Positions 1 to 7,178 of a DNA stretch of 10,827 nt are shown in pieces. Position 1 is the stretch's first letter. Each line of letters begins with the position of its first letter. The DNA lies in contig JAJYPT010000041.1 in the NCBI GenBank assembly GCA_021795135.1, forward strand, positions 1-10,827. The letters are read 5' to 3'. A program made the position numbers and the translations under genes. The stretch is from Actinomycetes bacterium (GTDB lineage: Bacteria > Actinomycetota > Acidimicrobiia > Acidimicrobiales > JAJYPT01). The notes under the pieces are model-generated. The model ran no database searches, was not told the origin of the DNA, and was given only the letters and a program-made list of their open reading frames with translations.

Positions 1-1
1 A

Positions 2-691
2 TCTGAATCAGAAGAGTTGATGATCATAAGAGATCTATCTTTGGCTAAATTGACTAAAGCGAGATTACACCTTATGCACCTATCTTCTGCTGGTTCGGTC
101 TCTTTGGTTGCACAAGCTAAAACCCAAGGGGTGGATCTAACAGCAGAGGTAACTCCACATCATTTGTCTTTGACAGAAGAAAAAGTTTGTAGCTTCGATC
201 CAATCTTTAAGGTAAATCCTCCACTTAGAACTACCTCAGATCGTTCTGGTCTTCGTCTGGGATTGGCATCGAGCACAATTGATATCGTAGCCACAGACCA
301 TGCTCCTCATCCTAGTGAGAAAAAAGAACTTCCCTTTGATCTAGCACCTCCTGGAATGTTGGGTCTCCAAAGTGCCTTATCTGTTGTCTTGAGTGATCTT
401 TATGCCCAAGACAGTGAAATAAAGATGCCACTAGAGGCAATTTTGGCTGCTATGTCTTGGAAGCCTGCAAAAATTGGAGGATTTACAAAGACTCAAGGAA
501 GACCCGTTGGTGTTGGGGAAATAGCAAATTTAGCTGTTATTGACCTGAGTGAAAAATGGCAATTAGATAAAAAATTATTAGTAAGTAATTCATATAATAC
601 CCCTTTTTTGGACAAGCCCCTAACTGGAAGGGTGCGTCATACAATTTTCAAAGGAGAACCAGTGGTTATAGATGCACAGGTTTGTAGATGA
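2..691 (+). CDS. pyrC: Dihydroorotase, C-terminal part (5' end outside window)
   Basis: Dihydroorotase interconverts N-carbamoyl-L-aspartate and dihydroorotate, the third step of UMP synthesis, in the cytoplasm. The frame is open from base 2, so this is the last 229 codons of a protein that in this family has about 420-440 residues; the TTG at 17 is internal. Visible amidohydrolase motifs, numbered within the fragment, are HLSSAGS (metal-ligand His26), TPHHLSL (His53/His54), the substrate-binding region NPPLR at 72-76, and ATDHAPH with the catalytic Asp99. A conserved PPGMLGL stretch and the C-terminal NTPF...GRVRHTIFKGEPV segment are typical of bacterial PyrC. The N-terminal HxH metal site is not in the window. 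The stop overlaps the carA start as ATGA, indicating translational coupling within a pyr operon. The identification is firm; only the upstream boundary is unknown. Confidence 0.95.
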   Translation, partial: SESEELMIIRDLSLAKLTKARLHLMHLSSAGSVSLVAQAKTQGVDLTAEVTPHHLSLTEEKVCSFDPIFKVNPPLRTTSDRSGLRLGLASSTIDIVATDHAPHPSEKKELPFDLAPPGMLGLQSALSVVLSDLYAQDSEIKMPLEAILAAMSWKPAKIGGFTKTQGRPVGVGEIANLAVIDLSEKWQLDKKLLVSNSYNTPFLDKPLTGRVRHTIFKGEPVVIDAQVCR

Positions 692-1770
692 GTCTCAAAG
701 TTAGACCTCCAGCATGGTTGGTATTGGCTGATGGGACAGTCTTTGAAGGTGAAGCTGTTGGATACTGGACCAAAGAGGCTATAGCTCAAGGAGAAGTAGT
801 ATTCAATACTGCTATGAGTGGATATCAAGAAGTAATTACAGATCCTTCTTATGCTGGACAAATTATTACATTTACTACTTCTCATCTTGGAAATTATGGA
901 GTTAGTCCATGGGATTTAGAATCAAGTTCTACTTATTGTTCTGGAATAATTTTAAACCAATTGAGCCCTGTACCAAGTAATTGGCGTTCGAGTTCAGATT
1001 TAGAATCTTTTTTGATTAGTCAAAAAATTCCTGCAATAGCCGAAGTAGATACTCGAGCTGTTACTTTACATATAAGGTCTCATGGTTCTATGCCAGCTGC
1101 TTTTGGAACAGCTCCTCTAGAGGAGCTAAAACAAGCTGCTATTGAAGCAGAATCTACCAATGGTAAAGATTTGGTTTCTTTGGTAAGTACTAGTCAAAAC
1201 TACTATGTCAAAGGAGGACCTCTAAGGGTAATTGCTTATGACTTTGGATTGAAAAAAAGTAGCTTAGATCACCTGAGGTCTTTTGCAACCATAGAAGTAG
1301 TTCCAGCTCATACACCAGCACAATATGTTTTAGATAAAAAACCCGACGGTGTATTTTTATCTAATGGTCCAGGAGATCCTGCAGCTTTGGGCTCTATAGT
1401 AAGTGAAATTTCTAAATTAGTAGGAAATGTAGCTATTTTTGGAATTTGTCTAGGACACCAACTCCTAGCTCTTTCTCAAGGCGCTACCACTTATAAATTG
1501 CCTTTTGGCCACCATGGTTGTAACCATCCAATTCTAAATAATCAGAGCCAAATAATAGAAATTACAAGCCAAAATCACAACTATGCTGTTGATCCAAAAT
1601 CTTTAGCTGGTATAGAAATAACTCATATAAATTTAAATGATCAAGTTGTAGAAGGAATAAGCCTACCTAAAATGAAGGCCTTTAGCGTTCAATACCATCC
1701 AGAGGCAGGTCCTGGACCTCATGATGCTTCTTATTTGTTTTCTAATTTTGTTGAATTGATGAAACAATAA
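688..1770 (+). CDS. carA: Carbamoyl-phosphate synthase small (glutaminase) subunit
   Basis: CarA hydrolyses glutamine and channels ammonia to CarB for carbamoyl phosphate synthesis, feeding pyrimidines and arginine. The 360-residue length is normal for the family. Residues 1-150 form the CarA-specific N-terminal domain, with the FNTAMSGYQEVITDPSYAGQ motif at 39-58. Residues 180-360 are a class I glutamine amidotransferase domain: SNGPGDP at 225-231, nucleophile Cys254 in GICLGHQ, and His337/Glu339 in YHPEAGPGPHD. The TSQNHNYAVD stretch (294-303) is also characteristic. The ATG at 688 is supported by a 4-base ATGA overlap with pyrC, an AGGT at 678-681 and the early start of homology (WLVLADGTVFEG). 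The stop shares one base with the carB start. No key residue is missing. Confidence 0.97.
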   Translation: MSLKVRPPAWLVLADGTVFEGEAVGYWTKEAIAQGEVVFNTAMSGYQEVITDPSYAGQIITFTTSHLGNYGVSPWDLESSSTYCSGIILNQLSPVPSNWRSSSDLESFLISQKIPAIAEVDTRAVTLHIRSHGSMPAAFGTAPLEELKQAAIEAESTNGKDLVSLVSTSQNYYVKGGPLRVIAYDFGLKKSSLDHLRSFATIEVVPAHTPAQYVLDKKPDGVFLSNGPGDPAALGSIVSEISKLVGNVAIFGICLGHQLLALSQGATTYKLPFGHHGCNHPILNNQSQIIEITSQNHNYAVDPKSLAGIEITHINLNDQVVEGISLPKMKAFSVQYHPEAGPGPHDASYLFSNFVELMKQ

Positions 1771-4700
1771 TGCCCAAAAGAACAGATATATCGTCAATTT
1801 TAATAATTGGTTCAGGACCAATTATTATAGGCCAAGCTAGTGAATTTGACTATTCAGGAACCCAAGCTTGTAAAGTTCTAAAACAAGAAGGATACAGGGT
1901 TATACTGGCTAATTCTAATCCCGCTACTATAATGACAGATCCTGATTTTGCTGACAGTACTTATATAGAGCCTATGAATGCTCAAGTACTTGAAGACATT
2001 ATTGAAAAAGAACGCCCCGATGCGCTATTGCCAACCCTAGGAGGCCAAACCGGTCTCAATTTGGCTATGGAGTTGTGGGAATCGGGATTTTTGACAAAAG
2101 CTGGAGTTGAGCTAATAGGCGCTAATGCCAAAGCAATTGAAACAGCAGAAAATAGAGACTTATTCAAACAAGCCATGACCGAAATTGGTCTTTTGGTTCC
2201 TGAATCTGATAAAGCCTATAGCGTTGAACAAGCCATAGAAATTGTTCAAAAGATAGGTTTTCCAGTTATGATTCGCCCTTCTTATATCTTAGGAGGAGCA
2301 GGAACTGCAATAGCGGAGGATATGGAGGCTTTCAAAAGAGCAGTTTCTTTAGGTATAGCTGCTTCTCCTGTGGGAGAAGTTTTAGTAGAAAAATCTATAG
2401 CTGGATGGAAAGAATACGAATTAGAAGTTATGCGAGATCAAGCAGATAATTGTGTAATTATTTGCTCTATTGAAAATTTCGATGCCATGGGGGTTCACAC
2501 TGGGGATTCAATTACAGTAGCTCCTGCCCAAACCCTTTCTGATCCTGAGTACCAAAAAATGCGAGATCAAGCTTTTGCTTGCATAAGACGGATTGGAGTT
2601 GAAACTGGGGGGTCTAATGTCCAGTTTGCTATAAATCCCAAAGATGGCCAAATGGTAATTATTGAAATGAATCCCCGAGTATCTCGCTCTAGTGCTTTGG
2701 CATCTAAAGCCACTGGATTTCCAATAGCTAAAATTGCTGCTCGATTAGCTGTAGGGTATCGACTGGATGAAATTATAAATGACATTACTAAAACTACCCC
2801 CGCTAGTTTTGAGCCCACTATTGACTATGTTGTTACCAAAATTCCAAGATGGGCATTCGAAAAACTTCCAGGAGTAAAGCCAATACTTGGAACAAGGATG
2901 CAATCGGTGGGAGAAGTTATGGCAATAGGGCGTAATTTTGCCGAGTCTTTACAAAAAGCAATTCGATCCTTAGAACAAGGATGGAGTGGGCTCAATTGTG
3001 ACTTTTATGAACAAGTTTTCAATTCGACAACAATAGAGGAATTGCTAAAAGCTATTTCAATTCCTAGTCCTATTCGTATTTTCCAAATTGAAACCGCCCT
3101 AAGAAAAGGTGCTTCAATTGAACAAGTTTCAAAAGCTAGTGAAATAGATAAATGGTTTTTGTATCAAATAGATTCTATAGTCAACTTTAGAAAGAATTTA
3201 GAAACTATTGGATTTGCCAATATGGATGCTCATATGTGGCGCAGGGCAAAGCGATTAGGTTTTTCAGATGCCCAGCTGGGTTGGCTTTGGAACCTAGATG
3301 AATCAATCATAAGAAGCACAAGAATTGCCCAAGGGGTAATTCCAACTTTTAAAACAGTAGATACTTGTGCGGGAGAATTTGAAGCCCTTACTCCATATCA
3401 TTATTCGACCTATGCCCAACAAGACGAAGTAAAAGCTTCTGAGAAAAAAAGAGTAATTATCCTAGGTTCGGGACCAAATCGTATCGGTCAAGGTATTGAA
3501 TTTGACTATTGCTGTGTACATGCAAGTTTTGCTCTGTCTGAAGCTGGATTTGAAACGATAATGATAAATTGTAACCCTGAGACAGTCTCTACTGATTACG
3601 ATACCTCAGATAGGCTTTATTTTGAACCTTTGACCCTAGAAGATGTTCTAAATGTCATAGATGTTGAATCAAAGTCTAATCCTGAATCTCTTTTGGGAGT
3701 AATTGTTGGACTTGGGGGACAGACCCCTTTGAAGTTAGTCGATAAATTACCCCCTCAGTTAGTGCTAGGTACTTCTGCAATGGCCATAAACATAGCTGAA
3801 GATCGTTCTAAGTGGTCCAAATTGTGTGAGCAGTTATCTATACCACAACCAAAAGGTGCAACTGTTACCACTACTCAAGAAGCCTTAGAAGTAGCTCAAG
3901 AGATTGGTTATCCTATTTTGATGCGTCCTAGCTTTGTCCTTGGAGGAAGGGCGATGGAGATAATTTATGATCGAGATGGTCTAAAGACAGCTATGGATAA
4001 TTTATTATCTTCTAACACCGAAGAATCAGCTATTTCTAAATCTCGTCCTGTTTTGATAGATAGATTTTTAGAAGATGCTATTGAAGTAGATGTCGATTCC
4101 ATAAGGGATAAAACTGGCCAAGTTCTCATTGGTGGGATTATGGAACATGTTGAAGAAGCAGGAGTACATTCAGGAGATTCTGCTTGTGTGATTCCTCCAT
4201 TTAGCCTCTCTGGCGAAGTAATTTCTACAATTAAAAAATATACGGTTGCAATAGCTGATGCTTTGGACGTCCAAGGCTTGATCAACATTCAATTTGCAGT
4301 AAAGAAAAATGGAAATTCCAAAGAAGAAGTCTATGTCATAGAAGCCAATCCCAGAGCTAGCCGTACTGTGCCATTTGTTTCTAAAGCAACTGGGATTGCT
4401 CTAGCTAAAATAGCTGCTCGGGTTAGTCTTGGGTCAACTTTGGATGAGTTGAAAGACCAAGGGTTGTATTTGGATCAAGATTTGGGGTCTAAAATAAGCG
4501 TAAAAGAAGCTGTTTTGCCCTTTAGCCGCTTTCCTGAACTAGATGCAGTATTGGGACCCGAGATGCGCTCTACGGGCGAAGTTATGGGAATAGATTCAAA
4601 TTTCGGATTGGCTTTTGCTAAAAGTCAATCCGGTGCTGGTACTAGTTTGCCTTTGGGGGGGACGGTTTTCTTTTCTTTGGCCGATCGAGACAAACCCACA

Positions 4701-5060
4701 GGAGCAGAAGTTGCTAAAAGTTTTATCGAGTTGGGATTTAAAATAGCTGCAACGCCAGGGACTAGGAATTACTTTGAGTCCAAGGCAGTAGGTGTGGACA
4801 TAGTGGTTGCAAAATTAGGAGACAACCAAGGCCAAGATGTTGTAGAACTGATGAAGAATAAATCAATTCAATTAGTTATAAATACCCCCCAAGGAAGAGG
4901 ACCAAGAGCTGATGGAGCTCACATAAGAGTAGCAGCTTATGTAAATAAAGTTCCTTGTCTTACTACTTTGTCTGCTGCCAAAGCAGCCTTAGCAGGGATA
5001 GCTGAACTTATTGATCATCCGCGCTTTTCAGTTAGTCCTGTCCAAGAACTTCATCATTAG
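1770..5060 (+). CDS. carB: Carbamoyl-phosphate synthase large subunit
   Basis: CarB makes carbamoyl phosphate from bicarbonate, ammonia supplied by CarA, and two ATP. At 1096 residues it is full length. Two duplicated ATP-grasp synthetase halves are visible. The first begins at about residue 10 (LIIGSGPIIIGQASEFDYSG) and has the metal/ATP motif EMNPRVSRSSALASKATG. The second begins at about 561 (VIILGSGPNRIGQGIEFDYC) and has EANPRASRTVPFVSKATG. An oligomerisation region lies between them, roughly 400-555. The C-terminal 130 or so residues form the MGS-like allosteric domain, with ATPGTRNYFE and INTPQGRGPRADGAHIR. The ATG at 1770 overlaps the carA stop (TAATG) with no clear Shine-Dalgarno, so translation is probably coupled. 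A run of seven G at 4655-4661 leaves the frame intact. Confidence 0.98.
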   Translation: MPKRTDISSILIIGSGPIIIGQASEFDYSGTQACKVLKQEGYRVILANSNPATIMTDPDFADSTYIEPMNAQVLEDIIEKERPDALLPTLGGQTGLNLAMELWESGFLTKAGVELIGANAKAIETAENRDLFKQAMTEIGLLVPESDKAYSVEQAIEIVQKIGFPVMIRPSYILGGAGTAIAEDMEAFKRAVSLGIAASPVGEVLVEKSIAGWKEYELEVMRDQADNCVIICSIENFDAMGVHTGDSITVAPAQTLSDPEYQKMRDQAFACIRRIGVETGGSNVQFAINPKDGQMVIIEMNPRVSRSSALASKATGFPIAKIAARLAVGYRLDEIINDITKTTPASFEPTIDYVVTKIPRWAFEKLPGVKPILGTRMQSVGEVMAIGRNFAESLQKAIRSLEQGWSGLNCDFYEQVFNSTTIEELLKAISIPSPIRIFQIETALRKGASIEQVSKASEIDKWFLYQIDSIVNFRKNLETIGFANMDAHMWRRAKRLGFSDAQLGWLWNLDESIIRSTRIAQGVIPTFKTVDTCAGEFEALTPYHYSTYAQQDEVKASEKKRVIILGSGPNRIGQGIEFDYCCVHASFALSEAGFETIMINCNPETVSTDYDTSDRLYFEPLTLEDVLNVIDVESKSNPESLLGVIVGLGGQTPLKLVDKLPPQLVLGTSAMAINIAEDRSKWSKLCEQLSIPQPKGATVTTTQEALEVAQEIGYPILMRPSFVLGGRAMEIIYDRDGLKTAMDNLLSSNTEESAISKSRPVLIDRFLEDAIEVDVDSIRDKTGQVLIGGIMEHVEEAGVHSGDSACVIPPFSLSGEVISTIKKYTVAIADALDVQGLINIQFAVKKNGNSKEEVYVIEANPRASRTVPFVSKATGIALAKIAARVSLGSTLDELKDQGLYLDQDLGSKISVKEAVLPFSRFPELDAVLGPEMRSTGEVMGIDSNFGLAFAKSQSGAGTSLPLGGTVFFSLADRDKPTGAEVAKSFIELGFKIAATPGTRNYFESKAVGVDIVVAKLGDNQGQDVVELMKNKSIQLVINTPQGRGPRADGAHIRVAAYVNKVPCLTTLSAAKAALAGIAELIDHPRFSVSPVQELHH

Positions 5061-5073
5061 TTGAAAAATTACT

Positions 5074-6018
5074 ATGTTTAAAAATTCTCCTAAAAGACAA
5101 CCATCTATAGATCTTTTTTCTCAGATCGGTTCTGTTCAATTGCAAAATCCTGTAATGACAGCTTCAGGTACAGCAGGATATTCTAGTGAGCTTTCTAGTT
5201 ATTTTAATCCAGCTCAACTAGGTGCATTTGTAACCAAGTCTCTTTCTTGGTTTGCCCACCTTGGAAACCAAGCCCCCAGAGTTGCCCCAGCTAGAGGGGC
5301 GATGCTAAATAGTGTGGGATTGCAAGGTCCAGGACTACAATATTGGATGGAAAAAGAGTTGCCCAAGTTGATAAAAACTAAGTCTAAAATTGTAGTAAGT
5401 ATTTGGGGTTTTAAAGTACAAGATTATTTAAAAGCAGCTGAAATATTAGCTGATGCTCCTAAAGAAATAGTAGCTATAGAGGTAAATGTAAGTTGTCCAA
5501 ATGTTGAAGACAGAAGAAAAATGTTCGGACATTCCGCCACAGCCACAGCTGAGGTAGTCCAAGCGGTCAAAGACTGTAAAAGGCCAATTTGGGTAAAAAT
5601 GAGTCCAAATGTAACTAATTTAGTTGATATAGCATCTTCTGCTATATCAAATGGAGCTCAAGCATTGGTGTTGGTCAATACCTTGATGGGAATGGGAATA
5701 TCTACCCAGAATGCATCTTATACATTAGGAGCAGGCGGGGGAGGGCTGTCGGGTCCTGCTTTGAATGGGGTAGCTTTGCGAAGTGTATATGAATGCTATG
5801 AAGCTTTCCCAGATATTCCCTTAGTTGGAGTAGGTGGGATCAGTAGGGGATCTCATGCTATAGAGATGATTATGGCAGGAGCTTCAGCTATTCAGGTGGG
5901 AACAGCTTCTTTTGTCAATCCAAGAGCTTGTTTGGTAGTTCTAGATGAGATAAGACAATGGTGTGAACAAAATCAGGTAAAAAAAATTAAAGAATTGATT
6001 GGGGTAGCTCATGGTTGA
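5074..6018 (+). CDS. pyrD: Dihydroorotate dehydrogenase, class 1B-like catalytic subunit
   Basis: This enzyme oxidises dihydroorotate to orotate, the fourth step of UMP synthesis, using FMN in a TIM barrel. The 314 residues lack an N-terminal membrane anchor, which argues against the quinone-linked class 2 enzyme. The catalytic base is Cys141 in NVSCPN (138-143); class 2 enzymes have Ser there. FMN and substrate elements are VTKSLS (53-58), MLNSVGLQGPG (77-87), VKMSPN (174-179), GGLSGPA (223-229), VGVGGI (251-256) and QVGTA (274-278), a pattern of class 1B. Class 1B normally works with the iron-sulfur flavoprotein PyrK, which is absent between carB and pyrF. The ATG at 5074 lies 13 bases after carB, has no convincing Shine-Dalgarno, and starts shortly before the first conserved strand. 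Its 3' end overlaps pyrF by 8 bases. Confidence 0.93.
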   Translation: MFKNSPKRQPSIDLFSQIGSVQLQNPVMTASGTAGYSSELSSYFNPAQLGAFVTKSLSWFAHLGNQAPRVAPARGAMLNSVGLQGPGLQYWMEKELPKLIKTKSKIVVSIWGFKVQDYLKAAEILADAPKEIVAIEVNVSCPNVEDRRKMFGHSATATAEVVQAVKDCKRPIWVKMSPNVTNLVDIASSAISNGAQALVLVNTLMGMGISTQNASYTLGAGGGGLSGPALNGVALRSVYECYEAFPDIPLVGVGGISRGSHAIEMIMAGASAIQVGTASFVNPRACLVVLDEIRQWCEQNQVKKIKELIGVAHG

Positions 6019-6703
6019 AACAAAAAACCGATTGGCTTTAGCTTTAGACTATGATGATTTAGTCGAAGCTCTAAGAGTAGCGAGGCGCTTTAAAGACTAT
6101 TTTGGAATAGTCAAAGTTGGACTGGAGCTTTATTCAGCTACTGGACCTGATGCAATAGGGTCAATGTTAGATGAGGGTTTTTCTGTTTTTTGTGACCTCA
6201 AGCTATACGATATACCAACTACTGTTGAAAAAACAGCCAAGGTACTAGGTGCTCTTGGAGCATCCTATTTGACTCTTCATGCCCATGGAGGTACCCAGAT
6301 GCTCCGAGCTGGGGTAGAGGGCTTGTGTGAAGGTGCTAGCAGCGCTCAGCTTAGTCCGCCTTCGGCTTTGGCTGTAACTGTTTTGACAAGTGATAATGCA
6401 GCTCCTGGACATATTGTGGGCGATAGAGTACAAATTGCTAAAGACTCAGGTTGTCATGGGGTAATTTGTGCTGGTTCAGATGTTGAAAATGTAAAAAGAT
6501 TAGCTCCTGAATTTTTGACTGTGGTACCTGGGATCAGGTTGGCAGATTCAACCAAAGATGATCAAAAACGTTTTTCGACCCCTTCGGATGCCCTAGGAGC
6601 AGGGGCTGATATTTTAGTTATTGGAAGAACAGTTACCAAAGCCAAAGACCCCTTTGCTGCGGCTCAGCGAGTAGTTGATGAGATTGAAAAAAGTATAAAT
6701 TAA
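6011..6703 (+). CDS. pyrF: Orotidine 5'-phosphate decarboxylase (short, type I)
   Basis: PyrF decarboxylates OMP to UMP, the last step of the de novo pathway. The 230 residues form one TIM barrel of the usual bacterial type I length. Visible motifs are LALALD (8-13), VKVGLELY (34-41), the catalytic charge network in FCDLKLYDIPTTV (Asp62, Lys64, Asp67), LHAHGG (89-94), VVPGIRL (171-177) and VIGRTVT (203-209), whose Arg206 fits the phosphate-binding position. The ATG at 6011 overlaps the end of pyrD by 8 bases, with GGGG at 6001-6004 as a possible ribosome site. It is the last gene of the pyr block and is followed by a hairpin and a 142-base gap. Many well-known actinobacteria carry the longer type II form instead, so the short form is a small lineage hint. 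Confidence 0.95.
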   Translation: MVETKNRLALALDYDDLVEALRVARRFKDYFGIVKVGLELYSATGPDAIGSMLDEGFSVFCDLKLYDIPTTVEKTAKVLGALGASYLTLHAHGGTQMLRAGVEGLCEGASSAQLSPPSALAVTVLTSDNAAPGHIVGDRVQIAKDSGCHGVICAGSDVENVKRLAPEFLTVVPGIRLADSTKDDQKRFSTPSDALGAGADILVIGRTVTKAKDPFAAAQRVVDEIEKSIN

Positions 6704-6724
6704 GCCCTTATTTTTGAATGTGTA

Positions 6725-6757
6725 TTTTTGAGGTTTTTGGGGATAAAACCTCAAAAA
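6725..6757 (+). terminator. Perfect 13-bp-stem hairpin after pyrF; possible terminator
   Basis: Left arm 6725-6737 (TTTTTGAGGTTTT) and right arm 6745-6757 (AAAACCTCAAAAA) are exact reverse complements around a 7-base loop, TGGGGAT. It starts 21 bases after the pyrF stop, where the pyr transcript could end. It is not a textbook intrinsic terminator: the right arm is followed by A residues and AAGCC, not a U tract, in either reading direction, and the stem has few G:C pairs. It could equally be an mRNA-stabilising 3' structure or a regulator-binding dyad. Confidence 0.45.
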
Positions 6758-6770
6758 AAGCCTTTAGAGT

Positions 6771-6811
6771 TAAATTTTTGTAAATTTTTAAGCTTAAAAA
6801 CCATATTTAAT
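6771..6811 (+). promoter_or_regulatory. AT-rich candidate control region upstream of mihF
   Basis: This stretch holds TAAATTTTT twice with a 10-base period (6771-6779 and 6781-6789), a perfect palindrome (6785-6800), and then TATTTAAT at 6804-6811, which could supply a -10 element. The direct repeats resemble an UP-type or curved AT-rich element, and TTGTAA at 6778-6783 is a weak -35 candidate, but no -35/-10 pair has ideal spacing. A promoter is expected somewhere here because the operon upstream ends and mihF begins at 6846. The exact elements are inferred. Confidence 0.3.
6785..6800. repeat. Perfect 16-bp palindrome TTTTTAAGCTTAAAAA
   Basis: Bases 6785-6800 read TTTTTAAG followed by its exact reverse complement CTTAAAAA, with no spacer. 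It lies 45 bases upstream of the mihF start and next to two 9-base direct repeats. Its position suits an operator for a dimeric regulator or an autoregulatory site, but AT-rich sequence makes such palindromes fairly likely by chance, and no regulator can be named. Confidence 0.5.
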
Positions 6812-6845
6812 CCAATTCTACTCGCAAAGTTGTTCTAAGAGCGCT

Positions 6846-7178
6846 ATGTTGCAAAATATGCCTAATCCACCATCACTTTCTCCAGAACAAAGACAAGCTG
6901 CTTTAGAAAAAGCAGCTATTGCCCGCCGTGAGCGTGCAGAAATAAAAGACAGACTCAAGATAGGAACCTTGACTCTTCAAGAGCTCATTGATCAAGCTAC
7001 AGGAAATGAGATCATTGGTAAGATGAAAGTAGTTTCAGTTCTTGAATCTTTGCCAGGCCTAGGAAAGGTAAAGGCTAAAAGAATAATGGAAAAAGTAGGT
7101 ATCAGCGATACCCGCCGTATTCAAGGTCTTGGAACCAACCAAAGGCAAGCTCTACTTAAAGAGACACAAAAGCCCTGA
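6846..7178 (+). CDS. mihF: Integration host factor, actinobacterial type (MihF)
   Basis: MihF is a small nucleoid-associated DNA-binding protein found in Actinomycetota; in mycobacteria it supports phage L5 integration and is essential. The 110-residue length fits the family (about 105). Residues 12-40 form a charged helix (SPEQRQAALEKAAIARRERAEIKDRLKIG), and 57-87 hold the hallmark GKMKVVSVLESLPGLGKVKAKRIMEKVGI, including a helix-hairpin-helix DNA-binding element (LPGLGKVKAKRI). A basic C-terminal stretch, TRRIQGLGTNQRQALL, follows. The ATG at 6846 has AAGAG at 6837-6841; a second in-frame ATG at 6858 would remove four residues and cannot be excluded. It opens the mihF-gmk-rpoZ-coaBC-metK unit, and its TGA overlaps the probable CTG start of gmk. 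The gene is a strong indicator of an actinobacterial source. Confidence 0.94.
   Translation: MLQNMPNPPSLSPEQRQAALEKAAIARRERAEIKDRLKIGTLTLQELIDQATGNEIIGKMKVVSVLESLPGLGKVKAKRIMEKVGISDTRRIQGLGTNQRQALLKETQKP

Noticed and set aside
17..691. A short stand-alone protein starting at TTG 17
   Set aside because: The frame is open to the window edge and the homology continues upstream, so this is the tail of a complete pyrC rather than a truncated gene.
637..885. Reverse-strand open frame opposite the pyrC/carA junction, and similar ones at 1982-2176, 2567-2818, 3965-4288, 6245-6433, 7527-7736, 8315-8713 and 9886-10116
   Set aside because: Each lies opposite a well-supported gene of a known family and shows no recognisable motif. 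They are antisense shadows.
4655..4661. Run of seven G in carB as a phase-variation or frameshift site
   Set aside because: The frame is intact through it (LGGT) and the conserved allosteric domain follows normally. It is one homopolymer in an essential gene with no sign of variation.
5061..5073. Hidden small gene or missing pyrK fragment between carB and pyrD
   Set aside because: Only 13 bases separate the genes, and no PyrK-like cysteine cluster is seen in any frame of the surrounding sequence.
6704..6845. tRNA, small RNA or riboswitch in the gap after pyrF
   Set aside because: No cloverleaf, known riboswitch core or small reading frame with a ribosome site was found; only the hairpin, the repeats and the palindrome can be supported.
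7158..7178. Programmed -1 frameshift fusing MihF to Gmk
   Set aside because: The gmk frame is -1 relative to mihF, but the codons before the stop (ACA CAA AAG CCC) form no classical slippery heptamer, and no strong downstream structure is evident. A CTGA overlap with a near-cognate start is simpler.
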